A program made the position numbers and the translations under genes. From Babylonia areolata (taxonomy: Eukaryota > Mollusca > Gastropoda > Neogastropoda > Buccinidae), in the NCBI RefSeq assembly GCF_041734735.1, contig NC_134879.1, positions 6,414,810 through 6,478,809 of the forward strand: 64,000 bases of DNA, read 5' to 3'. A model generated the notes under the pieces. The model was not told the DNA's origin. It made no database searches and worked only from the letters and a program-made list of their open reading frames with translations. This document shows, in pieces, positions 31,618-35,286 of the stretch. Within the stretch, counting starts at the first letter, position 1. Every line of letters starts with the position of its first letter.

Positions 31618-34270
31618 ACACGTTAGCTGGCTAGCTGATGACTAGCTGGTTGGCTAGCTCAGCGGTTGGTTTGTTGCTTTTCTGGTTGATTTACTGACTG
31701 AATGGCTGGCGAGCTGATTAAAAAATCATTTATTTCTTATAGCTTGGTATAATAGAGTTAATCAACCCCCCCCCCCCCCACTCTCCCCTTCTATGTTTGA
31801 TAACATAGTTTGTTAGAGATTTTGGTCAAGGTTCGATGCTTCATTTGCATTTTTATTTATTCACCAAACTCTCTAAAATTAGTTAAGAATTTTGTAGAAT
31901 TGTCCAGTTGATTCTTGAACGAAATATAGGAATCAATATAGGATGAAAGGAGTATATATAAAAACGAAAATAAAAACATTACAAAGAATGAACAACACAG
32001 TGTTCCTGTTCCTGTTCATGTCGTTCAGATCGACATTAGCAGTGAGATCCACACGAAGACGATGAAGGCCGCCCAACGCTACATGGCGGGCAAGGAGATT
32101 TCGCCGTCCCTCTTTGATGAGGCCCAGTACTATGTCTTCAAGGAGTTGCTGCCCTACTGGGCAGGCTTCAAGAAGTCCCAGCACTATCCCGACGACCTCA
32201 AGAAGAGGCCGAGTGAGTTGTTGGTGTTGTTAGCGGTGTTTTGTGTGGGCGTGTTAGTTTGTAGGGAAGGTGTATTGTAATGCAGTACATTGCGCCGATT
32301 TGCATTGCGTTATTATGTTGCATTGCGTTGAGTTGTTTTTGCATGATATTGTATTGTACAGTACTGGATTGGATTGCGTTTGTAGTTTATTGTCGGTGGT
32401 TGAATAGTATTGTATTGTATTGAATGTATTGTATTGCATGGTATTTATTGCATTGCATTGCATTGCATTGTACTGAATTGCATTCTCTGTGTGTTCGCCT
32501 TGCCCTTTTTTCCGAGCAGGTTAATGTCCTTTTTGTAATTAAAAAAAGAGAGAAAAGAACTTATCTGCATCACTTTACTTTTATTGTTTATTGCAGTGGA
32601 AAGTCTCAATCTCATCTCTACAACCATCAACTGGTTTTACAAGGTTATGATTACCACTAACCAATCAACCAGTTTACTCTTTTGTCATTCATACAGACTT
32701 CTTCTTTGCTGCACAAACTTATTTATTTAGTTATTTATTTCATTTTATTTTATTTTATTTTATTTTACTTTTTTTTTTTTTTACTTTTTTTTGGTACGCC
32801 TATAGTTCAATTCATCAAGTTTTTGCACCTTATACATATTAGTAGTAGTAGTAGTAGTTCTTTCTTTTTTTTTAATGTATTTTTCTTTTTTTTCTTTTTT
32901 TTTCCAAGGCCTGACTAAGCGCGTTGGGTTACGCTGCTGGTCAAGCATCTGCTTGACAGACGTGGTGGAGCGTATATGGATTTGTCCGAACGCAGTGACG
33001 CCTCCTTGAGCTACTGAAACTGCACAAACCTTTCGTGGAAGAGGAATTTTGTGATTGTAGACACTTAGTAAAAGCAAAAAATTTCACATCTGAATGTTAT
33101 CAGTAAAACTTTATATTACGTTACATTCTGTCTTACCTTTTGTTTCCCTCCAGTGACAAAACAGGAGAAACTGCTGCGGAAACGACTGGACGCCATCCAG
33201 AATTTCCAGATGCCGTCCAAAGACATCCACCTGCCCCGGTTAGCTGAAGGGGGAGCGGCTTCTTATACCATCACCCTCTCTGATGGCGTCAAGTGTCGGG
33301 TACTGTTGTGTTCCTTCTTTTCATGGAGAACAGGAGGAATTTTGTTTCATAAAAGTCCCGTCACACATCATGGTGATTGTAGACATTTAGTTATAGCATA
33401 AATTTTCGTGTTTGAATGTTTTCATTTGATAATAGATAAATAAATAAATGGCCGGAGAGAAAGGGGTGGAGAGGTGGAGGGTGGAATCAGAGATGAATAT
33501 TTCAAATAAACATAAGTAGGTATACAATTTCAGAACATTACTTCGTGGGCTTCTTGAAAGGGAGAGCTTTTTTTTTTCAAGGCCTGACTAAGCGCGTTGG
33601 GTTACGCTGCTGGTCAGGCATCTGCTTGGCAGATGTGGTGTAGCGTATATGGATTTGTCCGAACGCAGTGACGCCTCCTTGAGCTACTGAAACTGCACAC
33701 ACGTGCAGTCCGTTTGTTGACAAGAGTTTTATAGATGATACAAGAGTTTATTCATTGAAGAGACTTGTACGCAGCTCTCCATTCTTTGATAGTTGATAGG
33801 TAACAAGAAAAACAACAGACAATGAATGTTCAAAAAGTCAAAAGCATCAATTAACGTTCCCAGTGACTGTAGATGACACACTTTCGTGCACAGAAGGCTT
33901 CATTAACTAGCATATTAGGGCAACACTTAGTTCAGAATGAATTAGACAGTAGTCTGAAAAGTAAACTTGTCTGTGACTCCGACCAAAGTGGTCAGAGCAT
34001 CAAACTGAAACTGAGCACTGCTTAGACCGCATATGACAACCCCACCCCCAGTCTAACAAAATACTCCACCCCTTCACATCAAGCACAGCTCCAACTGCAT
34101 GCAGTGACACAAACGGGGTGTTGCAGGAGGTTTCCGAGAGCCTGACCCCCACGCCAGTTCCGGGACTGAAAGATCGCCGACTGACCATTGCACCCAGTGT
34201 GGAGAACCTGGCCTCGTCTCGCAGGGGCCGCCGGACGTCCACCCTGCACAAGGACCTGTTGTCCAGATGA
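2691..34270 (+). CDS. RGS22: RGS22-like gene, 3' portion (15 supported exons plus one tentative)
   Basis: The exons listed separately join in phase into a protein with three RGS domains. RGS domain 1 is encoded by 6446-8380, a highly charged coiled coil by 11957-13898, domain 2 by 15813-17904 and domain 3 by 29903-32212, followed by a basic tail ending at 34268-34270. RGS domains bind activated G-alpha subunits and speed GTP hydrolysis. Multi-RGS architecture is known from RGS22, a testis and cilium-associated protein in mammals. Domain 3 carries a near-canonical terminal helix ([10 protein letters not shown], then LLPYWAGF). The first exon here is internal, so the N-terminus lies left of the window. 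Introns are packed with minisatellites that abut splice sites. The RGS family call is firm; the orthology to RGS22 is from domain count and memory, not from an alignment. Confidence 0.68.
2866..2972 (+). mobile_element. tRNA-headed SINE fragment, family D
   Basis: Box A-like TGGTGGTAAAAGCTGGGC and box B-like GATCGATTCCCGCACTG, ending GACTCGCCAGAATT and a (CT)n run. It lies 22 bases after the donor of the RGS exon at 2691-2844. Not a functional tRNA: no cloverleaf closes. Confidence 0.55.
2970..3031. repeat. (CT)n microsatellite
   Basis: About 30 CT units at the end of the family D SINE fragment. Confidence 0.95.
3060..3510 (-). mobile_element. tRNA-derived SINE, family B, with internal insertion
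   Basis: The same body as the 15.2-kb copy on the minus strand, with head motif GGTTCGAATCCC near 3455, interrupted by a (GTT)n expansion at 3279-3322. A second, partial copy of the same body follows in direct succession at about 3518-3615. Confidence 0.7.
3738..3965. repeat. (CA)n then GACAGA-type repeat
   Basis: (CA)n at 3738-3793, then imperfect GACAGACAGATA/GAGA units to 3965. Confidence 0.93.
4100..4852. other. Intronic DNA without recognised gene
   Basis: Includes a GTC run at 4327-4346 and an AGAGACGATGGCTGCACC segment that may belong to a repeat. No exon with acceptable splice sites and phase was found. Confidence 0.4.
4853..4966. mobile_element. Terminal fragment of a second DIRS copy
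   Basis: The segment repeats the DIRS outer end in the orientation of the right terminus (GTTTGCATCAGTTTGACATG) and ends with GAGTATAATACAAACTCCT as in the element at 34940. No coding part adjoins it. It is a diverged end fragment, bordered on the right by the 51-bp minisatellite zone. Confidence 0.7.
4975..5767. repeat. 51-bp minisatellite ending at an RGS22-like acceptor
   Basis: Core units at 5090-5600 are ATTAGCTGGTGTGTGCACGA + TGTTAGTTCGTGTGCC + TGTGATGGGTTTTTC (about ten near-identical units), with older diverged units on both sides. The most diverged unit on the right supplies the acceptor GGGGGTGTGCACAG. Confidence 0.92.
5768..5886 (+). CDS. RGS22: RGS22-like exon b (basic linker)
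   Basis: Acceptor CACAG at 5763-5767, or alternatively GTGCAG ending at 5773, six bases on and still in phase. The donor is GTAGGT at 5887. It starts in phase 0, matching the preceding exon, and ends in phase 2 (AG), matching the next one. It encodes an arginine- and serine-rich segment ([16 protein letters not shown]) leading into RGS domain 1. The acceptor is a diverged unit of the 51-bp minisatellite that fills 4975-5767. No motif is recognised by itself; it is supported by phase continuity on both sides. Confidence 0.62.
6446..6523 (+). CDS. RGS22: RGS22-like exon c (start of RGS domain 1)
   Basis: Acceptor CCACAG ending at 6445 and strong donor GTGAGT at 6524. Phase 2 in, phase 2 out. 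The product reads [19 protein letters not shown] then QRYLAR, which matches the first helices of an RGS fold (short helix, then a partly buried F-x-x-Y/F-L). The exon is only 78 bases. A TG-rich microsatellite starts eleven bases after the donor (6534-6680), so the donor sits beside a polymorphic tract. Confidence 0.75.
6803..6963 (+). CDS. RGS22: RGS22-like exon d (core of RGS domain 1)
   Basis: Acceptor TTCCCAG ending at 6802 and donor GTAGGT at 6964. Enters in phase 2, leaves in phase 1. The translation contains [14 protein letters not shown], the diagnostic RGS helix with FWxxVxxY, followed by a helix with [10 protein letters not shown] and the loop DDSPHK before the next exon. The GC-rich exon is flanked by a T-rich tract upstream and a poly-G tract (about 6988-7001) downstream. 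This is one of the clearest RGS segments in the window. Confidence 0.82.
7106..7625 (+). mobile_element. tRNA-derived SINE, family A with variant tail
   Basis: The head CCGAGTGGTTAAAGCGTTGG and box B GGTTCGAATCTC are clear. The body is as in the full copy to CTACATGGCGGAG, then it switches to a different tail (CTGAAATCTGATTGAATGA, then AAAGCGCTTAGAGCTTGG). The same tail occurs at 14066-14372 and in part at 9715-9835, so this is a second subfamily. Confidence 0.72.
8221..8380 (+). CDS. RGS22: RGS22-like exon e (end of RGS domain 1)
   Basis: Acceptor CGTGCAG ending at 8220. It enters in phase 1 (G plus AT gives Asp) and leaves in phase 2 (GA, completed by A at 11957 to Glu). It encodes the last RGS helices, with [20 protein letters not shown] followed by a basic and acidic helix ending KAFL(E). 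The donor is GTAGGT at 8381. The last 30 bases of the exon and the first bases of the intron form the first unit of a 42-bp tandem array that continues to 9181. Reading past the real donor meets TAG immediately in frame (GAG TAG), so use of a downstream copy of the donor would truncate the protein. Confidence 0.83.
8351..9181. repeat. 42-bp minisatellite copied from an exon end and its donor
   Basis: About 20 units including the one inside the exon: CTCAAGGAGGACCTCAAAGC + TTTCTTAGA + GTAGGTATAGATC. The first 30 bases are the end of exon 8221-8380 and the rest is its 5' splice site. Nine of the nineteen downstream units keep GT at the donor position; two read GTAAGT (8424, 8760). Confidence 0.93.
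9590..9680. repeat. (CA)n(TA)n(TATG)n compound microsatellite
   Basis: Direct dinucleotide and tetranucleotide runs. The stretch between 9182 and 9590 is AT-rich with no gene; a SINE family B scrap lies near 9466-9545. Confidence 0.9.
9715..9835 (+). mobile_element. SINE family A variant tail, fragment
   Basis: Only the tail segment from about CTGACTGAATTACACACG to GGCGCTGTGTATGA is present, diverged. Confidence 0.5.
9834..10240 (+). repeat. Interspersed repeat C (about 350-400 bp)
   Basis: Shares with 23985-24340 and 31245-31555 a start near TGTCCGACTATGACCA, then CCCACTCTCTCGGCCA, TTTGAGAGTCATAGTCCTTC and CTGTGATATAAGCTGA. This copy has a run of about 20 C at 10017-10034. No coding capacity; class unknown. 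Confidence 0.66.
10482..10713. mobile_element. TTAA-flanked MITE, piggyBac-like
   Basis: A 232-bp unit between TTAA at 10482-10485 and 10710-10713, with imperfect inverted ends (CTCTCTCCATACGAACGGC and CTCACTCAGTACGGCCAG). The terminal CTCTCTC is shared with the element at 43675-44337. There is no coding capacity. From memory the sequence recurs widely in gastropod genomes. Confidence 0.62.
10714..11956. other. Intron with trinucleotide and CA repeats
   Basis: GAA/CAA/CTA/CTG runs at 10938-11095, an ATA run to 11142, T-rich DNA at 11520-11620 and (CA)n at 11750-11838. No exon recognised before 11957. Confidence 0.6.
11957..12176 (+). CDS. RGS22: RGS22-like exon f (charged coiled coil)
   Basis: Acceptor CACCAG ending at 11956 and donor GTGAGG at 12177. 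Phase 2 in, phase 0 out. It encodes an almost uninterrupted charged helix, for example [20 protein letters not shown] and then [20 protein letters not shown]. The composition (Arg, Glu, Lys, Ala heptads) indicates a single long coiled coil or stable single helix joining RGS domains 1 and 2. The donor is the left edge of a G-rich minisatellite of about 78 bp that continues to about 12755. Confidence 0.78.
12177..12755. repeat. G-rich minisatellite starting at an RGS22-like donor
   Basis: Seven units of about 70-87 bp, settling to about 78 bp, of the form GATGATAGGTGAAAGGGG + AAAGGGAAGGAGGGG + further G-rich sequence. The first unit is the donor itself: GTGAGGTGAAAGGTGG at 12177. The strand asymmetry (almost no C) would favour R-loops or G-quadruplexes on the RNA-like strand. 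Confidence 0.92.
12790..13180 (+). mobile_element. CR1-like LINE, 3' end fragment
   Basis: It reads [16 protein letters not shown] and then a basic helix with KTRLFKTYL, the conserved C-terminus of CR1/Jockey-type ORF2. The short 3' UTR ends TGGCGCTATATAAATGTAC followed by an ATT/ATC repeat. It lies directly after the G-rich minisatellite of the RGS intron. Confidence 0.72.
13315..13570 (+). mobile_element. SINE-like repeat with conserved core
   Basis: Contains TTGTGTCCTTGGGGAAAGGC and ATCCAGGTGTCAATGGG, a core that I recall from several marine invertebrate SINEs. No clear tRNA head remains. It directly precedes a family A SINE fragment. Confidence 0.5.
13624..13742 (+). mobile_element. SINE family A, 3' fragment
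   Basis: It starts CTAACCCCGAAAACGG and ends GTTGCAGCCCACGAACTAA; only the 3' third is present. It lies 26 bases upstream of the RGS22-like exon at 13768. Confidence 0.68.
13768..13898 (+). CDS. RGS22: RGS22-like exon g (acidic/lysine-rich linker)
   Basis: Acceptor TTTGCAG ending at 13767 and donor GTGAGT at 13899. Phase 0 in, phase 2 out. It encodes [19 protein letters not shown], then a run of Glu and Lys, then [11 protein letters not shown](H), which opens the second RGS domain. The Glu tract is coded by GAG repeats and could vary in length. A SINE 3' end lies immediately upstream in the intron (13624-13742). Confidence 0.76.
14066..14372 (+). mobile_element. SINE family A, variant-tail fragment
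   Basis: 5'-truncated copy starting at GGAAACAAGAACATACCCAG and carrying the variant tail to a TCATCA repeat end. No tRNA head. Confidence 0.68.
14373..15252. other. AT-rich intron without gene
   Basis: A (CT)n tract at 14799-14827 and no exon or recognised element; 14490-14620 resembles other AT-rich repeats weakly. Confidence 0.5.
15253..15632 (-). mobile_element. tRNA-derived SINE, family B, near full length
   Basis: Read on the minus strand the head is AGGTGGCAGAATGGTTAAG (box A) and GGGTTCGAATCCC (box B). The body includes TTGTCCTCTGGTAAAATTC and ends CCTGAGAAAACTGAAAC. It is opposite in orientation to the RGS gene. Confidence 0.77.
15813..15965 (+). CDS. RGS22: RGS22-like exon h (start of RGS domain 2)
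   Basis: Acceptor GTGTTCAG ending at 15812 and donor GTGAGA at 15966. Phase 2 in, phase 2 out. The translation begins [20 protein letters not shown] and continues [14 protein letters not shown], a clear RGS signature: F-x-x-F-L followed by a helix with (F/Y)-x-x-I-E-x-Y. It ends IAIHIYK, before the third exon of the domain. A TG/CG-rich alternating tract starts about 55 bases after the donor. Confidence 0.83.
16020..16185. repeat. Alternating TG/CG tract
   Basis: Purine-pyrimidine alternating DNA with CGCGCGCG segments at 16032-16041, 16121-16128 and 16154-16164, a candidate Z-DNA former close to the donor at 15966. Confidence 0.8.
16225..16608 (+). mobile_element. tRNA-derived SINE, family A, full length
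   Basis: The head is tRNA-like (Leu/Ser type) with box A around AGCCGAGTGGTTAAAGCG and box B GGTTCGACTCTC, then a body with GCGTTCGGTGGGTTG and CTACATGGCGGGGG, and ends GTTGCAGCCTACGAAC with an AGAAGAA tail. Other copies in the window share this layout. Family name not known to me. Confidence 0.78.
16860..17744. repeat. 29-38-bp pyrimidine-rich minisatellite ending at an RGS22-like acceptor
   Basis: The core at about 17020-17600 has about 20 units of CCTTCCCTCTCCCATGGCTT + CCGCTGTAA. Longer, older units with GTTTTAATGCGA lie on both flanks. The right-most unit is the polypyrimidine tract and acceptor of exon 17745: CCTCCCCTCTCCCATTCCAG. The array therefore looks like amplified 3' splice-site DNA. 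Confidence 0.93.
17745..17904 (+). CDS. RGS22: RGS22-like exon i (end of RGS domain 2)
   Basis: Acceptor CCATTCCAG ending at 17744, where the pyrimidine tract is the last unit of a 29- to 38-bp minisatellite. Donor GTGAGT at 17905. Phase 2 in, phase 0 out. It reads [20 protein letters not shown] and ends [13 protein letters not shown], the terminal helix of the RGS fold. The next intron, about 5.4 kb, hosts the antisense UQCRFS1 gene. Confidence 0.8.
18130..18620. repeat. TG, GA and CG microsatellite cluster
   Basis: (TG)n at 18140-18200, (GA)n at 18298-18338 and TG with (CG)n at 18488-18524. The rest of 17905-18750 holds nothing recognised. Confidence 0.9.
18750..19830 (-). mobile_element. 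LINE remnant with RNase H and C-x-C-x8-H-x4-C end
   Basis: Two coding remnants on the minus strand. 19708-19451 ends with [11 protein letters not shown], the start of a LINE-type RNase H (usually YTDGS). 18993-18757 reads [20 protein letters not shown], then a His and Cys at the spacing of the C-terminal zinc-like motif (CICEQN, HVLTC). Intervening sequence is decayed. The presence of RNase H points to an I-type clade. It is old and broken. Confidence 0.6.
19865..20000. repeat. (TG)n and (GA)n microsatellites
   Basis: TG-rich from 19865 and GA from 19958 to 19994, between the LINE remnant and the fold-back element. Confidence 0.9.
20122..21045. mobile_element. Rearranged fold-back / MITE copy
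   Basis: Outer ends are GACTCACTTGTG and CACAAGTGAGTC, an inverted pair. Inside, 20390-20640 and 20697-20945 are near-perfect inverted copies of each other. The short spacer between them carries an inverted copy of the element's right end (about 20640-20696 versus 20950-21043). A simple copy lacking the inversion is at 27163-27657. There is no transposase. Confidence 0.72.
21411..21832. repeat. About 61-77-bp tandem repeat abutting the UQCRFS1 stop
   Basis: Units share CAACAGTTATTGCCCAACCA and either GGGTTGTGGGGCTGACT or CAACTGGCAAGAGTTGT; two unit types alternate. On the minus strand the array begins directly after the TAA of the Rieske gene, so it would form its 3' UTR. Confidence 0.85.
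21833..22651 (-). CDS. UQCRFS1: Rieske iron-sulfur subunit of cytochrome bc1 complex, intronless
   Basis: A complete 272-residue Rieske protein, ubiquinol-cytochrome c reductase subunit of mitochondrial complex III, which transfers electrons from ubiquinol to cytochrome c1. Residues 1-74 form a basic, Ser-rich mitochondrial presequence; the mature start SHTDI at about residue 75 matches animal Rieske proteins. A single transmembrane helix lies at about 108-132. The 2Fe-2S fold shows CTHLGC (213-218) and CPCHGS (232-237), giving cluster ligands Cys213, His215, Cys232 and His235 and the disulfide pair Cys218/Cys234. Length matches the family (about 274). The gene has no intron and lies antisense within an intron of the RGS22-like gene. 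It could be the single functional gene or an intact retrocopy; no poly(A) remnant is visible. A minisatellite begins immediately after the stop. Confidence 0.95.
   Translation of the reverse strand: MFRSASKSQFIPALCRAVTKTANPSRKVIDSRVRKSMVLSQKITQNGCALSSVTKPEHVAGPSFSLGSQLLTRSSHTDIQVPDFSAYRRSGTRDNHMSSRPSSAGRRAFTYTIAGAGCIGALYSSKTLINECVATMAPSADVLALAKIEIKLEDIPLGKSVTFKWRGMPLFIWHRTPEEIEEAQKVDVSTLRHQQTDEERVKDPEWLVVLGICTHLGCVPIPNAGDYGGYYCPCHGSHYDVSGRIRKGPAPLNLEVPEYSFPQEGVLEVGST
22652..22770 (-). promoter_or_regulatory. Candidate UQCRFS1 promoter
   Basis: The 120 bases upstream of the Rieske start codon hold a YY1-type motif CAAGATGGCG (22691-22700, plus-strand orientation) and a CRE-like TGACGTC (22761-22767), with ACGTCAC at 22727-22733. 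Motifs of this kind are common in promoters of nuclear genes for mitochondrial proteins. No TATA box is seen. The call is by motif and position only. Confidence 0.4.
22771..23325. other. Intron between UQCRFS1 promoter and next RGS exon
   Basis: AT-rich, with a (CT)n run at 23232-23256. No gene. Confidence 0.5.
23326..23466 (+). CDS. RGS22: RGS22-like exon j (linker after RGS domain 2)
   Basis: Acceptor AATGCAG ending at 23325 with only a weak pyrimidine tract; donor GTGAGA at 23467. It is 47 codons, phase 0 to phase 0, matching the preceding exon. It contains the stretches [19 protein letters not shown] and [17 protein letters not shown]. No domain is recognised; Met- and Ser-rich, probably a flexible linker between RGS domains 2 and 3. 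The GC content is clearly above the flanks. Confidence 0.66.
23985..24340 (+). repeat. Interspersed repeat C, second copy
   Basis: Collinear with the copy at 9834. It is flanked by a direct duplication of about 72 bases (23898-23970 and 24338-24409), which is unusually long for a target-site duplication. Confidence 0.66.
24418..24488 (+). CDS. Tentative RGS22-like exon k
   Basis: Short open stretch after a CATCAG acceptor (ends 24417) and before a GTAGGT donor (24489). In the phase inherited from the previous exon it reads [20 protein letters not shown] then EGNG and leaves in phase 2. The polar, helix-like composition looks like coding sequence, but the pyrimidine tract is poor and the exit phase does not match the next recognised exon at 29903. 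Either an exon between them is missing from my list or this is not an exon. The upstream 70 bases are a duplicate of 23898-23970. Confidence 0.35.
24652..25080. repeat. CT, TA and TG microsatellite cluster
   Basis: (CT)n at 24652-24758, (CT)n then (TA)n at 24868-24924, and TG-rich DNA at 24925-25080. The wider interval 24489-29902 holds no confident exon. Confidence 0.92.
25539..26130 (-). mobile_element. LINE RT fragment, same broad clade as 56-61 kb element
   Basis: A single open block of 195 codons with [34 protein letters not shown] and [11 protein letters not shown] followed by YKYLGM, the central and C-terminal palm of a non-LTR RT. It resembles the RT at 56498-58681 (FRNGG, YKYLG) but is clearly diverged from it. 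Both ends are truncated; no endonuclease, tail or zinc motif is seen. Confidence 0.8.
26503..26551. repeat. Poly-G tract
   Basis: A nearly unbroken G run with few T or A interruptions, strand-asymmetric, a potential G-quadruplex on the RGS-sense strand. Confidence 0.9.
27163..27657. mobile_element. MITE copy, simple form of the 20-kb fold-back
   Basis: It starts TGACTCACTTGTGTAAACAA and ends CACAAGTGAGTC followed by the same AAGGCCTTGCCTCTCTTGTT flank-like end. The internal order is collinear with the left half of the 20122 copy, and part of the TATTTATTTTGCAAACG segment is deleted. The ends are inverted; no coding sequence. Confidence 0.7.
27880..28380. repeat. AAT/GAT trinucleotide DNA and poly-T
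   Basis: Imperfect (AAT), (GAT) and (GGT) runs at 27888-28240, then T runs with single G/C breaks at 28300-28368. Confidence 0.85.
28722..29130. repeat. TG tract then C-rich and CA-rich DNA
   Basis: (TG)n at 28722-28752, C-rich low complexity at 28845-29035 and ACACAA-type repeats to 29128. Confidence 0.85.
29533..29648. repeat. (TA)n(TG)n microsatellite
   Basis: Direct runs of TA then TG. Confidence 0.93.
29797..29870 (+). repeat. Short repeat shared with 62862-62932
   Basis: The segment with GGCGCTTTGAGCAGCATTGG and GGATATCGCGCCAT recurs inverted at 62862-62932. It resembles the 3' tails of CR1-like LINEs. It lies about 30 bases before the acceptor of the RGS exon at 29903. Confidence 0.55.
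29903..30087 (+). CDS. RGS22: RGS22-like exon l (start of RGS domain 3)
   Basis: Several AG acceptors are close together (29895, 29902, 29913). The reading frame is fixed by the downstream sequence and ends on a complete codon before donor GTCGGT at 30088. It encodes [13 protein letters not shown], then [18 protein letters not shown] and [13 protein letters not shown], a full RGS core (F-Y-K-Y helix, then F-F-Y-I-E-V-x-x-F). The exon is very GC-rich. A (GA)n tract begins about 28 bases into the intron and a long (CA)n region follows to 30570. Confidence 0.83.
30115..30570. repeat. (GA)n and (CA)n microsatellites
   Basis: (GA)n at 30115-30146 and CA-rich DNA with CGCA interruptions to 30565, in the intron after exon 29903-30087. 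The rest to 31022 is unremarkable. Confidence 0.93.
31023..31057. promoter_or_regulatory. (TG)n in place of the polypyrimidine tract of exon 31061
   Basis: About 17 TG units lie immediately before GGCAG and the exon. UG repeats at this position are known in CFTR exon 9 to bind TDP-43 and reduce exon inclusion. Regulation here is inference. Confidence 0.55.
31061..31159 (+). CDS. RGS22: RGS22-like exon m (RGS domain 3)
   Basis: Acceptor GGCAG ending at 31060 and donor GTAAAT at 31160. It is 33 codons, phase 0 to 0. It reads [20 protein letters not shown] and [13 protein letters not shown], the middle helices of an RGS domain. The normal polypyrimidine tract is replaced by a (TG)n run at 31023-31057 that reaches within four bases of the AG. 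Confidence 0.8.
31245..31555 (+). repeat. Interspersed repeat C, third copy
   Basis: Collinear with the other two, with a shortened middle. It ends GATATAAGCTGAAAATTTG directly before a (TA)n run at 31560-31615. Confidence 0.64.
31560..31616. repeat. (TA)n microsatellite
   Basis: About 28 TA units. The following 31617-31700 has short TAGCTGG-type repeats; 31700-32028 holds nothing recognised. Confidence 0.95.
32029..32212 (+). CDS. RGS22: RGS22-like exon n (end of RGS domain 3)
   Basis: Acceptor TCGTTCAG ending at 32028 and donor GTGAGT at 32213. Phase 0 in, phase 1 out. It encodes [20 protein letters not shown], then [20 protein letters not shown]. The FDEAQ helix is the best-preserved RGS signature in the window and is normally followed by an aromatic/proline step and a hydrophobic end, both present here. 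It ends in a basic segment, DDLKKRP. Confidence 0.87.
32284..32485. repeat. Degenerate ATTGC/ATTGT pentamer array
   Basis: Repeated TTGCATTGCATTGC- and GTATTGTATTG-type units, in the intron after exon 32029-32212. Confidence 0.75.
32905..33020 (+). mobile_element. SINE family B, 3' fragment
   Basis: Starts AAGGCCTGACTAAGCGCG and ends GAGCTACTGAAACTGCAC. 3' third only, preceded by a T-rich tract. Confidence 0.65.
33154..33299 (+). CDS. RGS22: RGS22-like exon o (C-terminal tail)
   Basis: Acceptor CCCTCCAG ending at 33153. It enters in phase 1 (A plus TG gives Met) and reads [18 protein letters not shown] then [15 protein letters not shown] and SDGVKCR. I place the donor at GTACTG (33300), which leaves in phase 0 and matches the final exon. 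If this donor is not used, the frame stays open to a stop at 33399-33401, which would give a different, shorter C-terminus. Confidence 0.7.
33577..33697 (+). mobile_element. SINE family B, 3' fragment (second copy)
   Basis: Nearly identical to the fragment at 32905-33020, including the same 5' truncation point after a T run. Either two insertions with the same breakpoint or a local duplication around the exon at 33154. Confidence 0.65.
33709..33830. repeat. Tandem-repeat unit upstream of the last RGS exon
   Basis: Shares GTCCGTTTGTTGACAAGAG and GAGTTTATTCATTGAAGAG with the array after the stop codon. Confidence 0.7.
34127..34270 (+). CDS. RGS22: RGS22-like terminal exon p with stop codon
   Basis: Acceptor GTTGCAG ending at 34126. 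It is 47 codons from phase 0 and then TGA at 34268-34270. It reads [20 protein letters not shown], then [18 protein letters not shown]: a basic, Ser/Thr/Pro-rich tail with several R-x-x-S/T sites that could be phosphorylated (inference). It is GC-rich and isolated in AT-rich DNA. A tandem repeat flanks it on both sides (33709-33830 and from about 34276). I found no convincing AATAAA before the DIRS element at 34940. Confidence 0.72.
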   Translation, partial: EVSESLTPTPVPGLKDRRLTIAPSVENLASSRRGRRTSTLHKDLLSR

Positions 34271-34275
34271 TAGGA

Positions 34276-34680
34276 GACTGACCACACATGCTGCCCATTC
34301 GTTGACAGGAGTTTGATAGATGATACGAGAGTTTATTCATTGAAGAGACTTGTATACAGCTGTCCAGTCGCTGATAGTTGATAAATGATGAGAGTTTATT
34401 CATTGAAGATACTTGTATACAGCTGTCCATTCGTTGATAGTTGATAGGATGATATGAGAGTTTATTCATTGAAGAGACTGCAAACAGCTGTCCATTTGCT
34501 GATAGTTGATAGGTAAAAGATGACACATTGAAGAGACTGCACACACGTGCAGTCCGTTTGTTGACATGAGTTGATAGACGACATGAGAGTTTTTTCATTG
34601 AAGAGACTGTATACAGCTGTCCATTCGTTGATAGATATTAGGTTACAAAAAAGTCTACTCATCGCAAGTGGTGATAAATG
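34276..34680. repeat. Tandem repeat following the RGS stop codon
   Basis: Five to six diverged units of about 65-90 bp with GAGTTTATTCATTGAAGAG, ATACAGCTGTCCATTCG and TTGATAGTTGATAG. It would form the 3' UTR. More distant units continue weakly to about 34920. Confidence 0.75.
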
Positions 34681-34939
34681 ATAATTATGCTACAATGCAG
34701 GAGCTGATAGATAATAATTATTAAGTTACTCTGCTGTCTTCTCGTTACAAGAGTTGATAGATAACAGTTTACACAAGAATGCCTACACTGTAAGAGCTGG
34801 CAGATAAAATATTACACATCTATTTATTGCAGACGTAGACAGGTAAGACTATACAGCTGTTCATTGCAGGAACTGACAGATAATAGATTGTACAGCTATT
34901 AGTCTATTGCAGGAAGTGATAGATAATAGGCAAGAAAGG

Positions 34940-35286
34940 AGGAGTTTGTATTATACTCCATGTTTGGTGTTACATATACTTACCATGTCAAACTGATGCA
35001 AACTAGGCCTATTGGTTTGCTCTGCTTGGCCAAATTTCGCGCGGCTAACAGTGAAAAGACGGGCACGCCCGCTCTCAGCCAATCAAACGCCTCTAAAAAC
35101 TATAAGCGCTGAATCATTCCGTGGCCATGAACAAAAATGCCCCATGAGAACCACAGCGGAGACGCGGGGACGGACGGGCGGGCATTCGAGTTTGACATGG
35201 TAAGTATATGTAACACCAAACATGGAGTATAATACAAACTCCTCCTTTTGGTGTCATATACTGTACCATGTCAAACTGATGCAGAA
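34940..35286. repeat. DIRS terminal repeat and internal complementary region
   Basis: The outer 55 bases starting AGGAGTTTGTATTATACTCC recur inverted at about 35193-35250. They are followed directly by CCTTTTGGTGTCATATACTG, the inverted copy of the opposite outer end at about 41176-41217. This joint complementary region is what DIRS elements are thought to use to circularise their cDNA. Confidence 0.8.
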
